The position numbers and the translations under genes were made by a program. A stretch of 64,000 nt of DNA from NCBI GenBank assembly GCA_028066055.1, contig JALCBY010000002.1, positions 139,026 through 203,025 on the forward strand, written 5' to 3'. Each line of letters starts with the position of its first letter. The stretch's first letter is position 1. Positions 54,166 to 63,712 of this stretch are shown here, piece after piece. Below the pieces are notes generated by a model. The model was not told the DNA's origin. It made no database searches and saw nothing but the letters and a program-made list of their open reading frames with translations. This stretch comes from Hyphomicrobiaceae bacterium. GTDB taxonomy: Bacteria > Pseudomonadota > Alphaproteobacteria > Rhizobiales > Methyloligellaceae.

Positions 54166-54852
54166 ATGCCCGGGTCCGGCGCTTCGGCCGTGGAATGGCG
54201 GAGTGCCCGAACACCCGTCGGATATGCAGATGCGGTTTCCGACATGGAGCAGCGTGTCGCGGCCATACGGTCGAAAACAGCCGATGAATGCGTCTGGCTG
54301 CTGGAGCATCCGCCCCTCTACACCGCCGGAACGAGCGCGGCACCGTCCGATCTCCTGACCCCGGACCGTTTTCCGGTGATTGCGACGGGCCGCGGCGGCC
54401 AATACACCTATCACGGACCCGGACAGCGTGTTGCCTATGTCATGCTGGACCTTGCCGGAAGGGGTAAGGACATACGCGCATATGTGTGCGAGCTGGAAGA
54501 CTGGATTATCGCCTCGCTGGCGCGATTCGGCATAAGCGGCGAACGCCGCGAGGGACGCGTCGGCGTGTGGGTCTCGCGTCCGGACAAGGGACCGGACCGC
54601 GAAGACAAGATTGCCGCGGTCGGTGTGCGCGTGCGCCGCTGGGTCACGTTTCACGGAATCAGCCTCAATGTGAACCCGGACCTTGAGCACTATTCAGGCA
54701 TCGTCCCCTGCGGGATAAACGAGCACGGCGTCACCAGCCTGGCGGACCTGGGCGTTTGCGTCGATATGCGCGAGGTCGACGCAGTTCTGCGTACCGAATT
54801 CGAGGCCAGGTTTGGCTCCGTTCGATTGGACGACGCTATCTCGAACGCCTGA
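54166..54852 (+). CDS. lipB: Octanoyltransferase LipB
   Basis: From ATG at 54166 the product has 228 residues. LipB transfers octanoyl from acyl carrier protein to lipoyl domains. Features are the substrate motif [13 protein letters not shown] near residue 77, the active-site lysine K148 in DKIAAVGVR, and catalytic cysteine C182 in [12 protein letters not shown] possible TTG start at 54130 would add a nonconserved 12 residues. The 3' end overlaps acylphosphatase by 17 bases on opposite strands. Confidence 0.95.
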   Translation: MPGSGASAVEWRSARTPVGYADAVSDMEQRVAAIRSKTADECVWLLEHPPLYTAGTSAAPSDLLTPDRFPVIATGRGGQYTYHGPGQRVAYVMLDLAGRGKDIRAYVCELEDWIIASLARFGISGERREGRVGVWVSRPDKGPDREDKIAAVGVRVRRWVTFHGISLNVNPDLEHYSGIVPCGINEHGVTSLADLGVCVDMREVDAVLRTEFEARFGSVRLDDAISNA

Positions 54853-55147
54853 CTCGGAATCCCCGCTGCACGTCATGTGTATGCGGTTGAGCCTTGATAG
54901 CGGCGACATCCGCCAGAGGCGGCCCTTCCTCGCACCGGCGCAGCATTTCCTGGATCTTGTAATCAGGACCGGAGAATACCGCCTGCACCGTGCCGTCGCG
55001 CCGGTTCTGAACCCAACCGTCGAGATCCAGCTCCCGCGCATTTTCAACCGTCCAGCCACGGAACCACACACCCTGCACACGTCCCTCGATCAAAACTTTG
55101 ATCGTCGAAATCTGATGATAGGGATTGCGCTCGCCGCGTGGGATCAT
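54836..55147 (-). CDS. acyP: Acylphosphatase
   Basis: The 103-residue product has the conserved [18 protein letters not shown] (arginine near residue 23) and [17 protein letters not shown] (asparagine near 48), the two catalytic residues. It hydrolyses acyl phosphates. The gene lies downstream of DUF6356 (14 bases apart) and converges with lipB with a 17-base overlap. Confidence 0.92.
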   Translation of the reverse strand: MIPRGERNPYHQISTIKVLIEGRVQGVWFRGWTVENARELDLDGWVQNRRDGTVQAVFSGPDYKIQEMLRRCEEGPPLADVAAIKAQPHTHDVQRGFRVRRSR

Positions 55148-55160
55148 TCTGCCTCGGATT

Positions 55161-55388
55161 TTACGCCTTCACCGTGCGCGTCCGCACCCGTGTCCTGTTC
55201 GCCACCATCCGGTCATGCAGATCGGAAATGATGCCGCTGCCGGTGCGTTCACATATGAACGGAAAGACCGCATGCAGCAAGCAACAGATCCCACCGACAA
55301 ACATCTGAGCCGAGAAAGAGGCTGCAGACGCCATATGCTCGAAATAAGATTCCCCGACCGAATTGGGATGCTCTGTGAACTTCTTCAT
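55161..55388 (-). CDS. DUF6356 family membrane protein
   Basis: From ATG at 55388, with AGGAG eight bases upstream, the product has 75 residues. MKKFTEHPNSVGESYFEHM at the N-terminus is the family signature. One hydrophobic segment lies near residues 27-45 (SAQMFVGGICCLLHAVFPF), and the C-terminus has HDRMVANR. Function is unknown; it is common in alphaproteobacteria. Confidence 0.85.
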   Translation of the reverse strand: MKKFTEHPNSVGESYFEHMASAASFSAQMFVGGICCLLHAVFPFICERTGSGIISDLHDRMVANRTRVRTRTVKA

Positions 55389-55394
55389 GGCCAT

Positions 55395-55560
55395 CGCTCC
55401 TGAGTAACTGTTGTGTCAGGGAAGGTAACGCAGGACCTTTGGAAAGTGATTTTTATTTTTCTATTCTCTGAGCGATTTATAGCACAATATCGCGTATTTT
55501 TATCGAAATATAGCATGTTATTGCGCTTTCTATTGTTTTATTAGAATTAATGAATTCCTA
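55395..55560. other. Strongly AT-rich intergenic stretch
   Basis: The 166 bases between DUF6356 and the cyclotransferase gene are strikingly AT-rich from 55440 on, compared with the GC-rich surroundings. No gene or clear hairpin was found. It probably holds the promoter of the DUF6356/acylphosphatase unit. Confidence 0.4.
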
Positions 55561-56052
55561 CTAACGCAGGAATCGAACAGGACGCGCGGCACGCCTGACC
55601 GGCACCCTTTTCTCTCCGATTACCCCATTTGGCAACCAGGATTTCAACTCATCGATATAGGCCGGCGGCAACTCAAACGCCTCTGCACCGGGCAAAACCG
55701 CCGTCATCATGTAACGAACGCGCGCCCGGCCATCGTAGCTCCGCGTCCCCACATAGGTGATCGCCGAAGCGCGGCTCCCGCACGGCATTTCGATCCCCAC
55801 GTGGCGCCGTAGATAGTTGCCCCACGCAACGCCTTCGAACTTGTCCAGTATATGGAAATGCGCCGGCGTACATCGCCACAGAACGCCGTGAACGATGGCA
55901 CCCCTGTTCGGCCTGATCGCAGCGGAACCGCGTGTATTGGCATGAAAACGCCAGTCATGGAGCACGGCGCGCCCCACGGCACGCGCACCGGGACACCGAA
56001 AGGCCATCTGCGCCGCACACATGTTCGAACCGTAGGCGAAGTAGAGGCGCAT
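55561..56052 (-). CDS. Gamma-glutamylcyclotransferase-like protein
   Basis: The 163-residue product starts with MRLYFAYGSNM, the family's substrate-binding loop. It continues with the fold's central strands (VHGVLWRCTPAHFHILDKFEGVAWGNYLRR in pieces), where the catalytic glutamate is in DKFEG. The enzyme family forms 5-oxoproline from gamma-glutamyl compounds. It is last in the minus-strand pcc run, ten bases after the VOC gene. Confidence 0.88.
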   Translation of the reverse strand: MRLYFAYGSNMCAAQMAFRCPGARAVGRAVLHDWRFHANTRGSAAIRPNRGAIVHGVLWRCTPAHFHILDKFEGVAWGNYLRRHVGIEMPCGSRASAITYVGTRSYDGRARVRYMMTAVLPGAEAFELPPAYIDELKSWLPNGVIGEKRVPVRRAARPVRFLR

Positions 56053-56058
56053 CGTGTC

Positions 56059-56508
56059 TCACTCAGCTTTCGAGAACATTGCCGTCGTAGGCCACGAGCT
56101 CGACCGTATTGCCTTCCGGATCACGCACAAAGACACCGCGCCAGCCGATCCACACCCGAACTCCTGGATACGGCAGTCGACGTCATGCTCCTCGTACCAG
56201 CGAATGGCTGCGTCCTGCTCCTCCCGCGCAACGGTCAACGCGAAATGATGCAATGACGTTTCCGATGCATCACGATCGGCCCAGCCGGGCCTCGTCGCGA
56301 CATCGGTCTCATCCTGAAACAGCGCCAGAACCGCAGTGTGTCCCGCATATCCGTCGGCGATACGGAAGAAAACGATTGCGTTGTTGTTCCGGCGGCTCAA
56401 TATCTCGAGACCGATGATATCCCGATAAAATGCGACCATCGCATCCATATCGCGAACCCGTATCGCAATCTCGCCAAGGGCCCGGACGGCAAATCCCCGT
56501 TCGCCCAT
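56059..56508 (-). CDS. VOC-family (glyoxalase-like) protein with frameshifted 3' end
   Basis: The product begins as a normal VOC domain: GEIAIRVRDMDAMVAFYRDIIGLEIL and HHFALTVAREEQDAAIRWYEEHDVDC. From about 56155 the reading frame produces unrelated sequence for the last 34 residues. In the alternative frame the same DNA reads WIGWRGVFVRDPEGNTVELV and stops at 56063, which is the expected VOC C-terminus with the metal-ligand glutamate. The simplest cause is an extra two bases in the CACACC run at 56151-56156. It starts four bases downstream of pccA. Confidence 0.8.
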   Translation of the reverse strand: MGERGFAVRALGEIAIRVRDMDAMVAFYRDIIGLEILSRRNNNAIVFFRIADGYAGHTAVLALFQDETDVATRPGWADRDASETSLHHFALTVAREEQDAAIRWYEEHDVDCRIQEFGCGSAGAVSLCVIRKAIRSSSWPTTAMFSKAE

Positions 56509-56512
56509 CGCC

Positions 56513-58531
56513 CTACTCGAATTCCATGATTACGGCATCGACGGCAAGGCTGTCTCCAGCCCCGGCGTGGATATTCGTCACCGTCACGTCCCGCTCCGCG
56601 CGCAGAATATTCTCCATCTTCATCGCCTCGACGACACACAGAGCCTCGCCGGCCTTGACCGACTGCCCCTCCTCGACATGCATTGCAACCACCAGACCCG
56701 GCATCGGGCAAAGAAGCTGCTTCGATGTGTCCGGCGCCTCCTTGACCGGCATGAGCGCCGCAAGCTCGGCCTCGCGCGGGGTATAGACGAAGGCTGGAAC
56801 ATGGATGCCACGATAGGAGAGGTCATATCCATTCAGTATCGGCCGTACCTGCACCGTCGTGCCCACGCCATTGATCTCACCACTCCAGAGCGGTTCCCCA
56901 AACCACCAGTCGGAAACGAGCACGGCTTTCTCGATTTCCGCTCCGGTATCGTCGAGCAAGACAACCTCGATATCCTCGCCGAACCCGCCCGCGACATTGG
57001 CCGTGCTGACGACATCTCCCAGATGCACCACGCGCTGCGCGGAAAACCGCACGCTGTCACCGCCCATCTGGTCAGTGATTTCGCGGCGGCGCTGATTGCC
57101 GAGATGATCGATCGCAGCCGCGACCATGGTCAGCGTCTTCGCCTCCTCCTGGTCAGGTGCGCGCGGCTTGAAGCCGTCCGGATACTCCTCGGCAAGGAAT
57201 CCGGTCGTCAGTTCGCCGCTGCGCCAGCGCGGATGCTGCATGAGCGACGACAGAAACGGAATATTGTGCTGGATACCGTCGATGTAGAAAGCATCGAGGG
57301 CGCGGATCATGTGATCCGTGGCGGCGTCGCGATCCGGTCCGTGGGTGATCAGTTTGGCGATCATCGGATCATAGTAGATGGAGATTTCGCCGCCTTCGGC
57401 AACGCCCGTGTCGTTGCGGATCGTGAGCCCGTAATAGGTTCCCTCCCGTGGCGGCCGATAGGCGGTCAAACGCCCGGTCGACGGCAGGAAGTTGCGAAAC
57501 GGATCCTCCGCATAAACGCGGGATTCGATCGCCCAGCCATTAAGCGTAATATCCTCCTGCTTCACCTTCAGTTTTTCACCAGCGGCCACCCGGATCATCT
57601 GTTCGACCAGATCGATGCCGGTGACGAGTTCGGTGACCGGATGCTCCACCTGAAGCCGGGTGTTCATTTCAAGAAAATAGAAATTCTTGTCCTTGTCGGC
57701 GACGAACTCGACGGTTCCCGCGCTTGCGTAATCGACCGCCTGCGCAAGCGCCACCGCCTGCCGCCCCATCTCCGCGCGGGTAGCCTCGTCAAGCAGAGGG
57801 CTCGGCGCCTCTTCGATGACCTTCTGGTTGCGGCGCTGGATGGAACATTCACGCTCGCCGAGATAGATGACATTGCCATGTGTATCGGCCATCACCTGGA
57901 TCTCGATATGACGCGGCTCCTCGATGAATTTCTCGATGAATATCCGGTCATCGCCGAAGCTCGACTTCGCTTCCGATTTCGACAGTGCGAAACCGTCCGC
58001 CACCTCGTTCTTGGAATAGGCGATGCGCATGCCCTTGCCACCACCGCCGGCAGATGCCTTGATCATCACCGGATAACCGATTTCAGCGGCTATTTTTTCC
58101 GCTTCCTTGGCGTCCTTGATAACGCCGAGGTGGCCGGGCACCGTGCTGACTTTTGCTTTCGCTGCAAATTTCTTGGACGCGATCTTGTCGCCCATGACCT
58201 TGATGGCCTTCTCGGGCGGTCCGATAAAGGTGATCTTGGCTTTCGCAAGGGCCCTTGCAAACTCGGCGTTTTCGGAAAGAAATCCGTATCCCGGATGGAT
58301 GGCCTCCGCGCCCGTTTCCTTGGCTGCGGCGATAATGTTCTTGATGACCAGATAGGATTCCGCCGCCGGTGCCGGACCGATGAGGACGGCCTCGTCCGCC
58401 ATGTCCACATACACGGCGTCCCGGTCGGCCTCGGAATATACTGCAACGGTCTTGATACCCATCTTCCGGGCGGTCTTGATGACACGGCAGGCGATCTCAC
58501 CGCGGTTGGCAATCAGGATTTTCTTGAACAT
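56513..58531 (-). CDS. pccA: Propionyl-CoA/acetyl-CoA carboxylase alpha (biotin) subunit
   Basis: The 672-residue protein has an N-terminal biotin-carboxylase domain (KILIANRGEIACRVI, then the ATP-grasp loop KASAGGGGKGMR and EMNTRLQVEHPVTELVTG). A BT-type linker follows near residues 470-590. The C-terminal biotinyl domain has the biotinylated lysine in EAMKMENIL. With PccB it carboxylates propionyl-CoA to methylmalonyl-CoA. pccB lies about 3.5 kb upstream on the same strand. The length and BT domain fit the PCC family, not ACC. Confidence 0.95.
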   Translation of the reverse strand: MFKKILIANRGEIACRVIKTARKMGIKTVAVYSEADRDAVYVDMADEAVLIGPAPAAESYLVIKNIIAAAKETGAEAIHPGYGFLSENAEFARALAKAKITFIGPPEKAIKVMGDKIASKKFAAKAKVSTVPGHLGVIKDAKEAEKIAAEIGYPVMIKASAGGGGKGMRIAYSKNEVADGFALSKSEAKSSFGDDRIFIEKFIEEPRHIEIQVMADTHGNVIYLGERECSIQRRNQKVIEEAPSPLLDEATRAEMGRQAVALAQAVDYASAGTVEFVADKDKNFYFLEMNTRLQVEHPVTELVTGIDLVEQMIRVAAGEKLKVKQEDITLNGWAIESRVYAEDPFRNFLPSTGRLTAYRPPREGTYYGLTIRNDTGVAEGGEISIYYDPMIAKLITHGPDRDAATDHMIRALDAFYIDGIQHNIPFLSSLMQHPRWRSGELTTGFLAEEYPDGFKPRAPDQEEAKTLTMVAAAIDHLGNQRRREITDQMGGDSVRFSAQRVVHLGDVVSTANVAGGFGEDIEVVLLDDTGAEIEKAVLVSDWWFGEPLWSGEINGVGTTVQVRPILNGYDLSYRGIHVPAFVYTPREAELAALMPVKEAPDTSKQLLCPMPGLVVAMHVEEGQSVKAGEALCVVEAMKMENILRAERDVTVTNIHAGAGDSLAVDAVIMEFE

Positions 58532-58601
58532 GAGCCGTGCGCCACCCCCTCTGTTTGCCCACCGCGACAGGGTTCACCCCCACCCGTCACGCTGCATGGC
58601 G

Positions 58602-59300
58602 CTAAAACGTATAGCCGAATTTCGCAATCTCCGGTGCGTACCATTCCGCCATCATATCGCGCGTATGATCGGTAAAAAATTGCCTGTAAGTCGCGTCGCC
58701 TTTCTTTTTCGAGACGTTTGCCTTGGGTAGCGTTATTTTCTCTTTTATACCAATATCTTGCAAGGCTTTCTGAAAGTCCCTTTCGACATTTTCATAGAGC
58801 CCGACGAAATCGACCGCAATATCCCCGTCTATGGCATAAATATCGTAATTACCGACGTAAGCTTTTTCCTTGCGCTTCAGAAACTGCTCGAAACTCTGCG
58901 GGTTATCCTTGCCTCTCGTCTTATAAAAATAGAACGAGACCTGCCGGTCCCAGGGATTCCGCTCAAAGGCGAATTTGTAATAGCTGTTCCAGACGTCTTC
59001 GCCGACATATTTGCGCACGCGCCATCCGGGCATATGCTCGTAGTAACCGACGGTGGGGTGATAATAGCGCTCCGGCCGTCCGAGAATACGCCGCCAGAGC
59101 GTACGCTTGGGCACGTCGGGATGGTCGAGCCGATAGTTCTGTCCGCCCACGCCCTGCTCGCGCTGACTTTCCAGGTCGGGCCGCGCCGGTGTGATGATGT
59201 CGTCCGGCCCAAGCAGCTGCGACAGCGCGATTTCCATGCTGGAACTCGCGGTCTTGATGGTCTTCAGATAGATGAACCTATGCTTGTGGGAAACGATCAC
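58602..59300 (-). CDS. Sulfotransferase-family protein
   Basis: The 232-residue product opens with VSHKHRFIYLKTIKTASSSMEIAL, where KTASSS forms the 5'-phosphosulfate loop that binds PAPS. FAFERNPWDRQVSFYFY near residue 112 forms the 3'-phosphate site. No membrane segment is seen. The acceptor is unknown. It is 29 bases downstream of the 2OG oxygenase gene and 70 bases upstream of pccA. Confidence 0.8.
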   Translation of the reverse strand: MIVSHKHRFIYLKTIKTASSSMEIALSQLLGPDDIITPARPDLESQREQGVGGQNYRLDHPDVPKRTLWRRILGRPERYYHPTVGYYEHMPGWRVRKYVGEDVWNSYYKFAFERNPWDRQVSFYFYKTRGKDNPQSFEQFLKRKEKAYVGNYDIYAIDGDIAVDFVGLYENVERDFQKALQDIGIKEKITLPKANVSKKKGDATYRQFFTDHTRDMMAEWYAPEIAKFGYTF

Positions 59301-59329
59301 CGCTGCGCAACCAACGCTCTCAACACGCG

Positions 59330-60118
59330 TCAGTAATCCTGGCCGTCCGCATCGGTGCGGAACTGGGTCAGGATCGAATTGCGAACGCCTGATCCCGGAG
59401 GAAGGAGCTCGCGCCCATGCCAGCTCGTTTTTTCCGGAAGCCGGTTGATGACAAACGCCATGCCGCTGTTGGGACGGTAGGGGAAGCGTTTCACTTCCTC
59501 GAACTTGTTCCCAAACAACCGCTTGTGAAGTGGGTTTTTGACGTAGAGTGAGGTGCCCAGCGATTCCTGGCTCATGTCGCGCGGCAGATAATACATCATG
59601 GTGACAATCCGGCTTTCACCATCGGGATGCGGCTTGATGCGATACTCATCCGTGTCGCGGAACAACACGCCGCGCGGATAACCCGTGAGGTCGGGTACAT
59701 CGTCCCGGTCGACCTTGAACCGGTAGGCGATATCCTTCCACAGCTTGGCAAAAACCGCCCGTTTGACCTGCTCCGACAGAATGACATTCGTCATCATGGT
59801 CCAGAATTCACGCTGCTCGTCCGCAAGCGGCTCCAGCCCTTCCTTCGACAGGAACATGCGGTCTCGCGTGCTCTCACCGTTGGCCCGCGACCAGGCCTTC
59901 AGATTCAGGGCGTGATACTCTTCCGGACTCGGCAGACGTTGGAGGATTTCCTCATAGAAATCATCCGGGAAGACGTTTTCAAAGTAGCAATGGCTGAACG
60001 GCTCATCCTCGGCCTCGCACGCGTCGATTGACGCGACCACCTGATCGAGCACTTTCTCTCCGCGGCCTGTCAGCTTCGTGGGATGCGGACTTGTCGATTC
60101 TGCGGTCGCCAAACTCAT
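59330..60118 (-). CDS. 2-oxoglutarate/Fe(II)-dependent oxygenase-like protein
   Basis: The 262-residue product contains the jelly-roll pattern: IKPHPDGESRIVTMMYYLPRD near residue 161 (H-x-D metal pair), then FVINRLPEKTSWHGRE near 228 (distal histidine), with an arginine shortly after. The N-terminal part (FSHCYFENVFPDDFYEEILQRLP) resembles hydroxylases. Pairing with a sulfotransferase suggests modification of a sugar or small molecule. Confidence 0.75.
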   Translation of the reverse strand: MSLATAESTSPHPTKLTGRGEKVLDQVVASIDACEAEDEPFSHCYFENVFPDDFYEEILQRLPSPEEYHALNLKAWSRANGESTRDRMFLSKEGLEPLADEQREFWTMMTNVILSEQVKRAVFAKLWKDIAYRFKVDRDDVPDLTGYPRGVLFRDTDEYRIKPHPDGESRIVTMMYYLPRDMSQESLGTSLYVKNPLHKRLFGNKFEEVKRFPYRPNSGMAFVINRLPEKTSWHGRELLPPGSGVRNSILTQFRTDADGQDY

Positions 60119-60242
60119 TTGAGGTCCCTGCCCGTGATTCCGGTAACTTCACCCATGTTCGCGCTAATAAGCTGCCAGTGCGGCGCGGATGTCAATGCGG
60201 TCGTTTGGCAGCGCCAACGGCAATCTGTCGCGCCTCAATCAC

Positions 60243-60563
60243 TCAGCGCAGCTTCACCGCCGTGCCGTTGCACGACACCATGAGCATGGAGTTGGTTTCC
60301 CCCAGGCTTTCATAGTCGATATCGACCCCGATGACCGCATTCGCGCCAAGTTCGCGCGCTTCCTCGACCATATCTTCGGTTGCCATATGCCGTCCGTCGC
60401 GCAGAACTTTCTGGTAACCGCCGGCGCGCCCACCGACAATATCGCGGATCGATGCGAACCAGTCCCGGACAATATTCGCGCCGAGCACACATTCGCCGGC
60501 AACAGGGCCCAGATATTCGACGATCTCGCGGCCCTCCACGGACGGCGTGGTAGTGACGAGCAT
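60243..60563 (-). CDS. YbjQ (UPF0145) family protein
   Basis: From ATG at 60563, preceded by AAGGAG, the product has 106 residues. It shows the family pattern [23 protein letters not shown] and [12 protein letters not shown]-like strands (here [14 protein letters not shown]), with [14 protein letters not shown] at the end. The family is annotated as putative heavy-metal-binding, but the function is unproven. Confidence 0.9.
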   Translation of the reverse strand: MLVTTTPSVEGREIVEYLGPVAGECVLGANIVRDWFASIRDIVGGRAGGYQKVLRDGRHMATEDMVEEARELGANAVIGVDIDYESLGETNSMLMVSCNGTAVKLR

Positions 60564-60594
60564 TGGCAACTCTCCTTGATTTGTGAAAGTTCGA

Positions 60595-60990
60595 TCAGGC
60601 CTTGCGCGCCACCATATCGATCTCGACCAGTGCGTCGACGGCGAGGCCCGACACGCCGACGCAGGTTCGCGCCGGCAGGCGGCCTTCGGGAAAATAAGAG
60701 CGGTAGGTGTCGTTCATAACCGCATAGTCACGGTTGAATTCAGTGAGGTATACCCGCGCCTGGACCACGTGAGAAAGATCGAGCCCGGCTCCGGCCAGCA
60801 CAATGATGAGGTTGTCCATCACGCGCCTGGTCTGGGCCTCGATGCCCTCGGGCAAGGGTTTATCCGGATTGTCGGGAAATGTCGGCATCTGCCCGGTGAG
60901 GAAATACCACCCGTCGACTTCAACGATATGGGAAAAGGGCGCGACCGGCTGCGGCGCACCATCGATCATGCGAAAGGACGGTTCGGACAT
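60595..60990 (-). CDS. RidA-family protein
   Basis: From ATG at 60990 the product has 131 residues. It is a typical RidA fold with [53 protein letters not shown] in pieces, and a conserved arginine in [12 protein letters not shown] metal-free deaminase role is likely. It is the second RidA in the window and is 31 bases upstream of the YbjQ gene. Confidence 0.88.
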   Translation of the reverse strand: MSEPSFRMIDGAPQPVAPFSHIVEVDGWYFLTGQMPTFPDNPDKPLPEGIEAQTRRVMDNLIIVLAGAGLDLSHVVQARVYLTEFNRDYAVMNDTYRSYFPEGRLPARTCVGVSGLAVDALVEIDMVARKA

Positions 60991-61143
60991 GGAGACTGCT
61001 CTTTCCTGTTCAGGATTCCATAGAAAGCCGGGTGGCCCGGGCGCTCGCACGTTCGCCGAAGCAGCGATCCCAGTCAACCAGGTCCGGATACTCTTCGAGT
61101 AAAGACAACCCCTCGTCCACCATCCGGAACAGAGCTACCATGC

Positions 61144-61605
61144 TCAGGACAGATCGATGCCTTTTTGCCGTAACTCCTCAAGGGCGGTCGCTGATTTTCC
61201 GACATCGCTCATGCCCATGGCATCGAGCACCGGTTCCGCCTTCAGGAACTGGATTTCGGAATATTGAACGATCTGGAACATGTTGCCCCATGGATCCCAA
61301 AAGGTGTTGCCGCCCTCGCTCAGAAACTTGGCCCCGGCTGCCTGCGCCGCCGCAAGCGCCTTTGCCTGATCGTCTACGACAAGACCGAAGTGGCGCTCAC
61401 TGTCCTGTTCCGTCTTGCCCGTCGCCGCGATCGCCAGAAACTGATCGCCGAAGTCGATGAAGGCCATGTGTCCCCCGCGGCCGCGAAGTTTCACGTCGAA
61501 AATCTTGCCGTAGAACTCAAGTGCTTCGTCGATGTCGCCCACTTCGAGCGCAATATGGTTGAAACCGAGCGCGCGCGCCGGGGACGGCGATGTGTCGGTG
61601 CTCAT
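61144..61605 (-). CDS. VOC-family protein (glyoxalase/bleomycin-resistance-like)
   Basis: The 153-residue product has one VOC domain: LGFNHIALEVGDIDEALEFYGKIFDVKL and RHFGLVVDDQAKALAAAQAAGAKFL, with FWDPWGNMFQIVQY as the C-terminal half. Metal ligands would be the H of NHIALEV, H of RHFGLVV, and Q of MFQIV where glutamate is usual. The substrate is unknown. Confidence 0.85.
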   Translation of the reverse strand: MSTDTSPSPARALGFNHIALEVGDIDEALEFYGKIFDVKLRGRGGHMAFIDFGDQFLAIAATGKTEQDSERHFGLVVDDQAKALAAAQAAGAKFLSEGGNTFWDPWGNMFQIVQYSEIQFLKAEPVLDAMGMSDVGKSATALEELRQKGIDLS

Positions 61606-61617
61606 GGGTCTCGCTCC

Positions 61618-62037
61618 TCAACTCCCGTACTTCTCGCGCATCCACGCCACCGACTTCGTGATCAACTCTTCCAGAACGCCCAGATCCACATCTTCCAGTT
61701 TGTTGATGTAGAGGCAGGCCTTGCCGGTCTTGTGTTTGCCGAGCCGCGCCATGATATCATCGAACTGGCCGTAACCCGGCATGATGTAGAGCGTCAGGGC
61801 AGATTTGCGCGGCGAAAAGCCGGTCAGAAACCACCTCAAATCCCTGCCCGTGGTGTTGGTGTAGGAATAACCGCCGAAACCGACGATGCTCTCGCCCCAC
61901 ATCTTGCCCTTCTCGCCGGTGATCCGCTCCATCATCTCGTTGACGACAAGCGCATCCGCCTTGCGCTTTTCATGATCCACGCCATCGAGGAATTTTTTGA
62001 CGGACGCGCCGGTTGGCTTGGTCTTGAGTTCGGACAT
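61618..62037 (-). CDS. DUF1801 family protein
   Basis: The 139-residue product has the DUF1801 features KRKADALVVNEMMERITGEKGKMWGESIVGFGGYSY in pieces, and GFSPRKSALTLYIMPGYGQF followed by TGKACLYINKLEDVDLGVLEELI. The family has unknown function, related to YdhG/YjbR-like folds. It lies ten bases downstream of pccB and 12 upstream of the VOC gene, so is probably in their operon. Confidence 0.88.
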   Translation of the reverse strand: MSELKTKPTGASVKKFLDGVDHEKRKADALVVNEMMERITGEKGKMWGESIVGFGGYSYTNTTGRDLRWFLTGFSPRKSALTLYIMPGYGQFDDIMARLGKHKTGKACLYINKLEDVDLGVLEELITKSVAWMREKYGS

Positions 62038-62047
62038 GGTGGTACGT

Positions 62048-63580
62048 TTACAAAGGAATATTCCCGTGTTTTTTCCACGGGTTCTCGACCTTCTTTGACG
62101 CCAGCATCTTAAGCGCGCGGGTAACCCGCTTGCGGGTGTTGTGCGGCTGGATCACCTCGTCGATATAGCCCCGCTCCGCGGCGATGAACGGATTGGCGAA
62201 GCGGTCCTCATATTCGGTGATACGCTTGGCGATCTTCTTCTCGTTGCCGAGTTCCGAGCGGTAGAGGATTTCCGCCGCGCCCTTCGGCCCCATAACGGCA
62301 ATCTCCGCGGACGGCCAGGCATAGTTGATGTCGGCCCGAATGTGTTTCGACGCCATGACGTCATAGGCGCCGCCATAAGCCTTGCGCGTGATCACGCTCA
62401 CCAGCGGCACGGTCGCCTCGGAATAGGCATAGAGAAGCTTGGCGCCATGCTTGATCAGGCCGCCATACTCCTGCGCCGTGCCCGGAAGGAAGCCCGGCAC
62501 GTCGACGAAGGTGACGATCGGAATGCTGTAGCAATCGCAGAAGCGCACGAAGCGGGCCGCCTTTCGCGAGGCATCGCTGTCGAGTACACCGGCGAGCACC
62601 ATCGGCTGATTGGCAACGATACCAACAGTGTGGCCTTCCATGCGGGCAAAACCGGTGACAATGTTGCCGGCGAACGCCTCCTGGATCTCGAAGAAGTCAC
62701 CCTCATCCACGACCTTATGAATCAGCTCGGTCATGTCATAGGGCTGGTTGGGATTGTCGGGAATGAGCGTATCCAGCGACATCTCAACGCGGTCCGCCCT
62801 GTCGCGCGTCGGCAGGACGGGCACATCGGAGATGTTGCTGGAGGGCAGAAAATCCATCAGCCGCCGGATCTGCAGCAGCAGTTCCACGTCGTTCTCATAG
62901 GCACCGTCGGCAATGGAGGATTTGGCGGTGTGGACGCTCGCCCCGCCGAGCTCTTCCGCCGTCACTTCCTCGTTCGTGACCGTCTTCACCACGTCGGGAC
63001 CGGTGACGAACATGTAGCTCGTGTCCTTCACCATGAAGATGAAGTCCGTCATTGCCGGGGAATAGACGTCACCACCCGCGCACGGCCCCATGATGATGGA
63101 AATTTGCGGGATGACGCCCGAAGCCTGCACGTTGCGCCAGAACACCTCGCCGTAACCGCCAAGCGCATCGACGCCCTCCTGGATACGCGCGCCACCTGCG
63201 TCGAACACGCCGATGATCGGCGCGCGGTTGCGCAGCGCCATATCCTGAACCTTGTTGATCTTCTCCGCATGAGTGCGCGAGAGCGAGCCACCGAAAACGG
63301 TGAAATCCTTGGCGAACAGATAGACGACCCGGCCGTTGATCGTGCCCCAGCCGGTGACCACGCCGTCGCCCGGAATCTTCTGGGTCTCCATGCCGAAATC
63401 GGTGCAGCGGTGTTCGACATACATATCGAACTCCTCAAACGAACCCTCGTCGAGCAGCAGCTCGATGCGCTCACGCGCGGTCAGCTTGCCGCGCGCATGC
63501 TGGGCATCGATCCGCTTCTGCCCGCCGCCGAGACGCGCCACCGCGCGCCGCTGTTCCAGTTCCTCGATAATGTCTTTCAT
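62048..63580 (-). CDS. pccB: Propionyl-CoA carboxylase beta (carboxyltransferase) subunit
   Basis: ATG at 63580 follows GGGG and gives 510 residues starting at [13 protein letters not shown], as in the family. The carboxyltransferase domain has [36 protein letters not shown], then [17 protein letters not shown] and [18 protein letters not shown]. It takes the carboxyl group from biotin of PccA to propionyl-CoA. It heads the minus-strand run that ends with pccA and its followers. Confidence 0.96.
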   Translation of the reverse strand: MKDIIEELEQRRAVARLGGGQKRIDAQHARGKLTARERIELLLDEGSFEEFDMYVEHRCTDFGMETQKIPGDGVVTGWGTINGRVVYLFAKDFTVFGGSLSRTHAEKINKVQDMALRNRAPIIGVFDAGGARIQEGVDALGGYGEVFWRNVQASGVIPQISIIMGPCAGGDVYSPAMTDFIFMVKDTSYMFVTGPDVVKTVTNEEVTAEELGGASVHTAKSSIADGAYENDVELLLQIRRLMDFLPSSNISDVPVLPTRDRADRVEMSLDTLIPDNPNQPYDMTELIHKVVDEGDFFEIQEAFAGNIVTGFARMEGHTVGIVANQPMVLAGVLDSDASRKAARFVRFCDCYSIPIVTFVDVPGFLPGTAQEYGGLIKHGAKLLYAYSEATVPLVSVITRKAYGGAYDVMASKHIRADINYAWPSAEIAVMGPKGAAEILYRSELGNEKKIAKRITEYEDRFANPFIAAERGYIDEVIQPHNTRKRVTRALKMLASKKVENPWKKHGNIPL

Positions 63581-63712
63581 GAAATGCCCCATCCCCTGCA
63601 TGAACGGCGGTGACAACGTCACATTACCGTCGTGAATAACACGGGGAAAGGCGCGAACAAATGCGGGTTTTTATCCGCAAGCGCTTGGGCTCGACAGAGC
63701 GCAGTTTGACAG

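Noticed and set aside
56567-58675. Long open frame opposite pccA (702 codons)
   Set aside because: It is fully antisense to a certain gene and has a biased, histidine/aspartate-rich translation typical of reverse-complement reading.
62141-63613. Long open frame opposite pccB
   Set aside because: It is antisense to pccB with a low-complexity His/Arg-rich translation.
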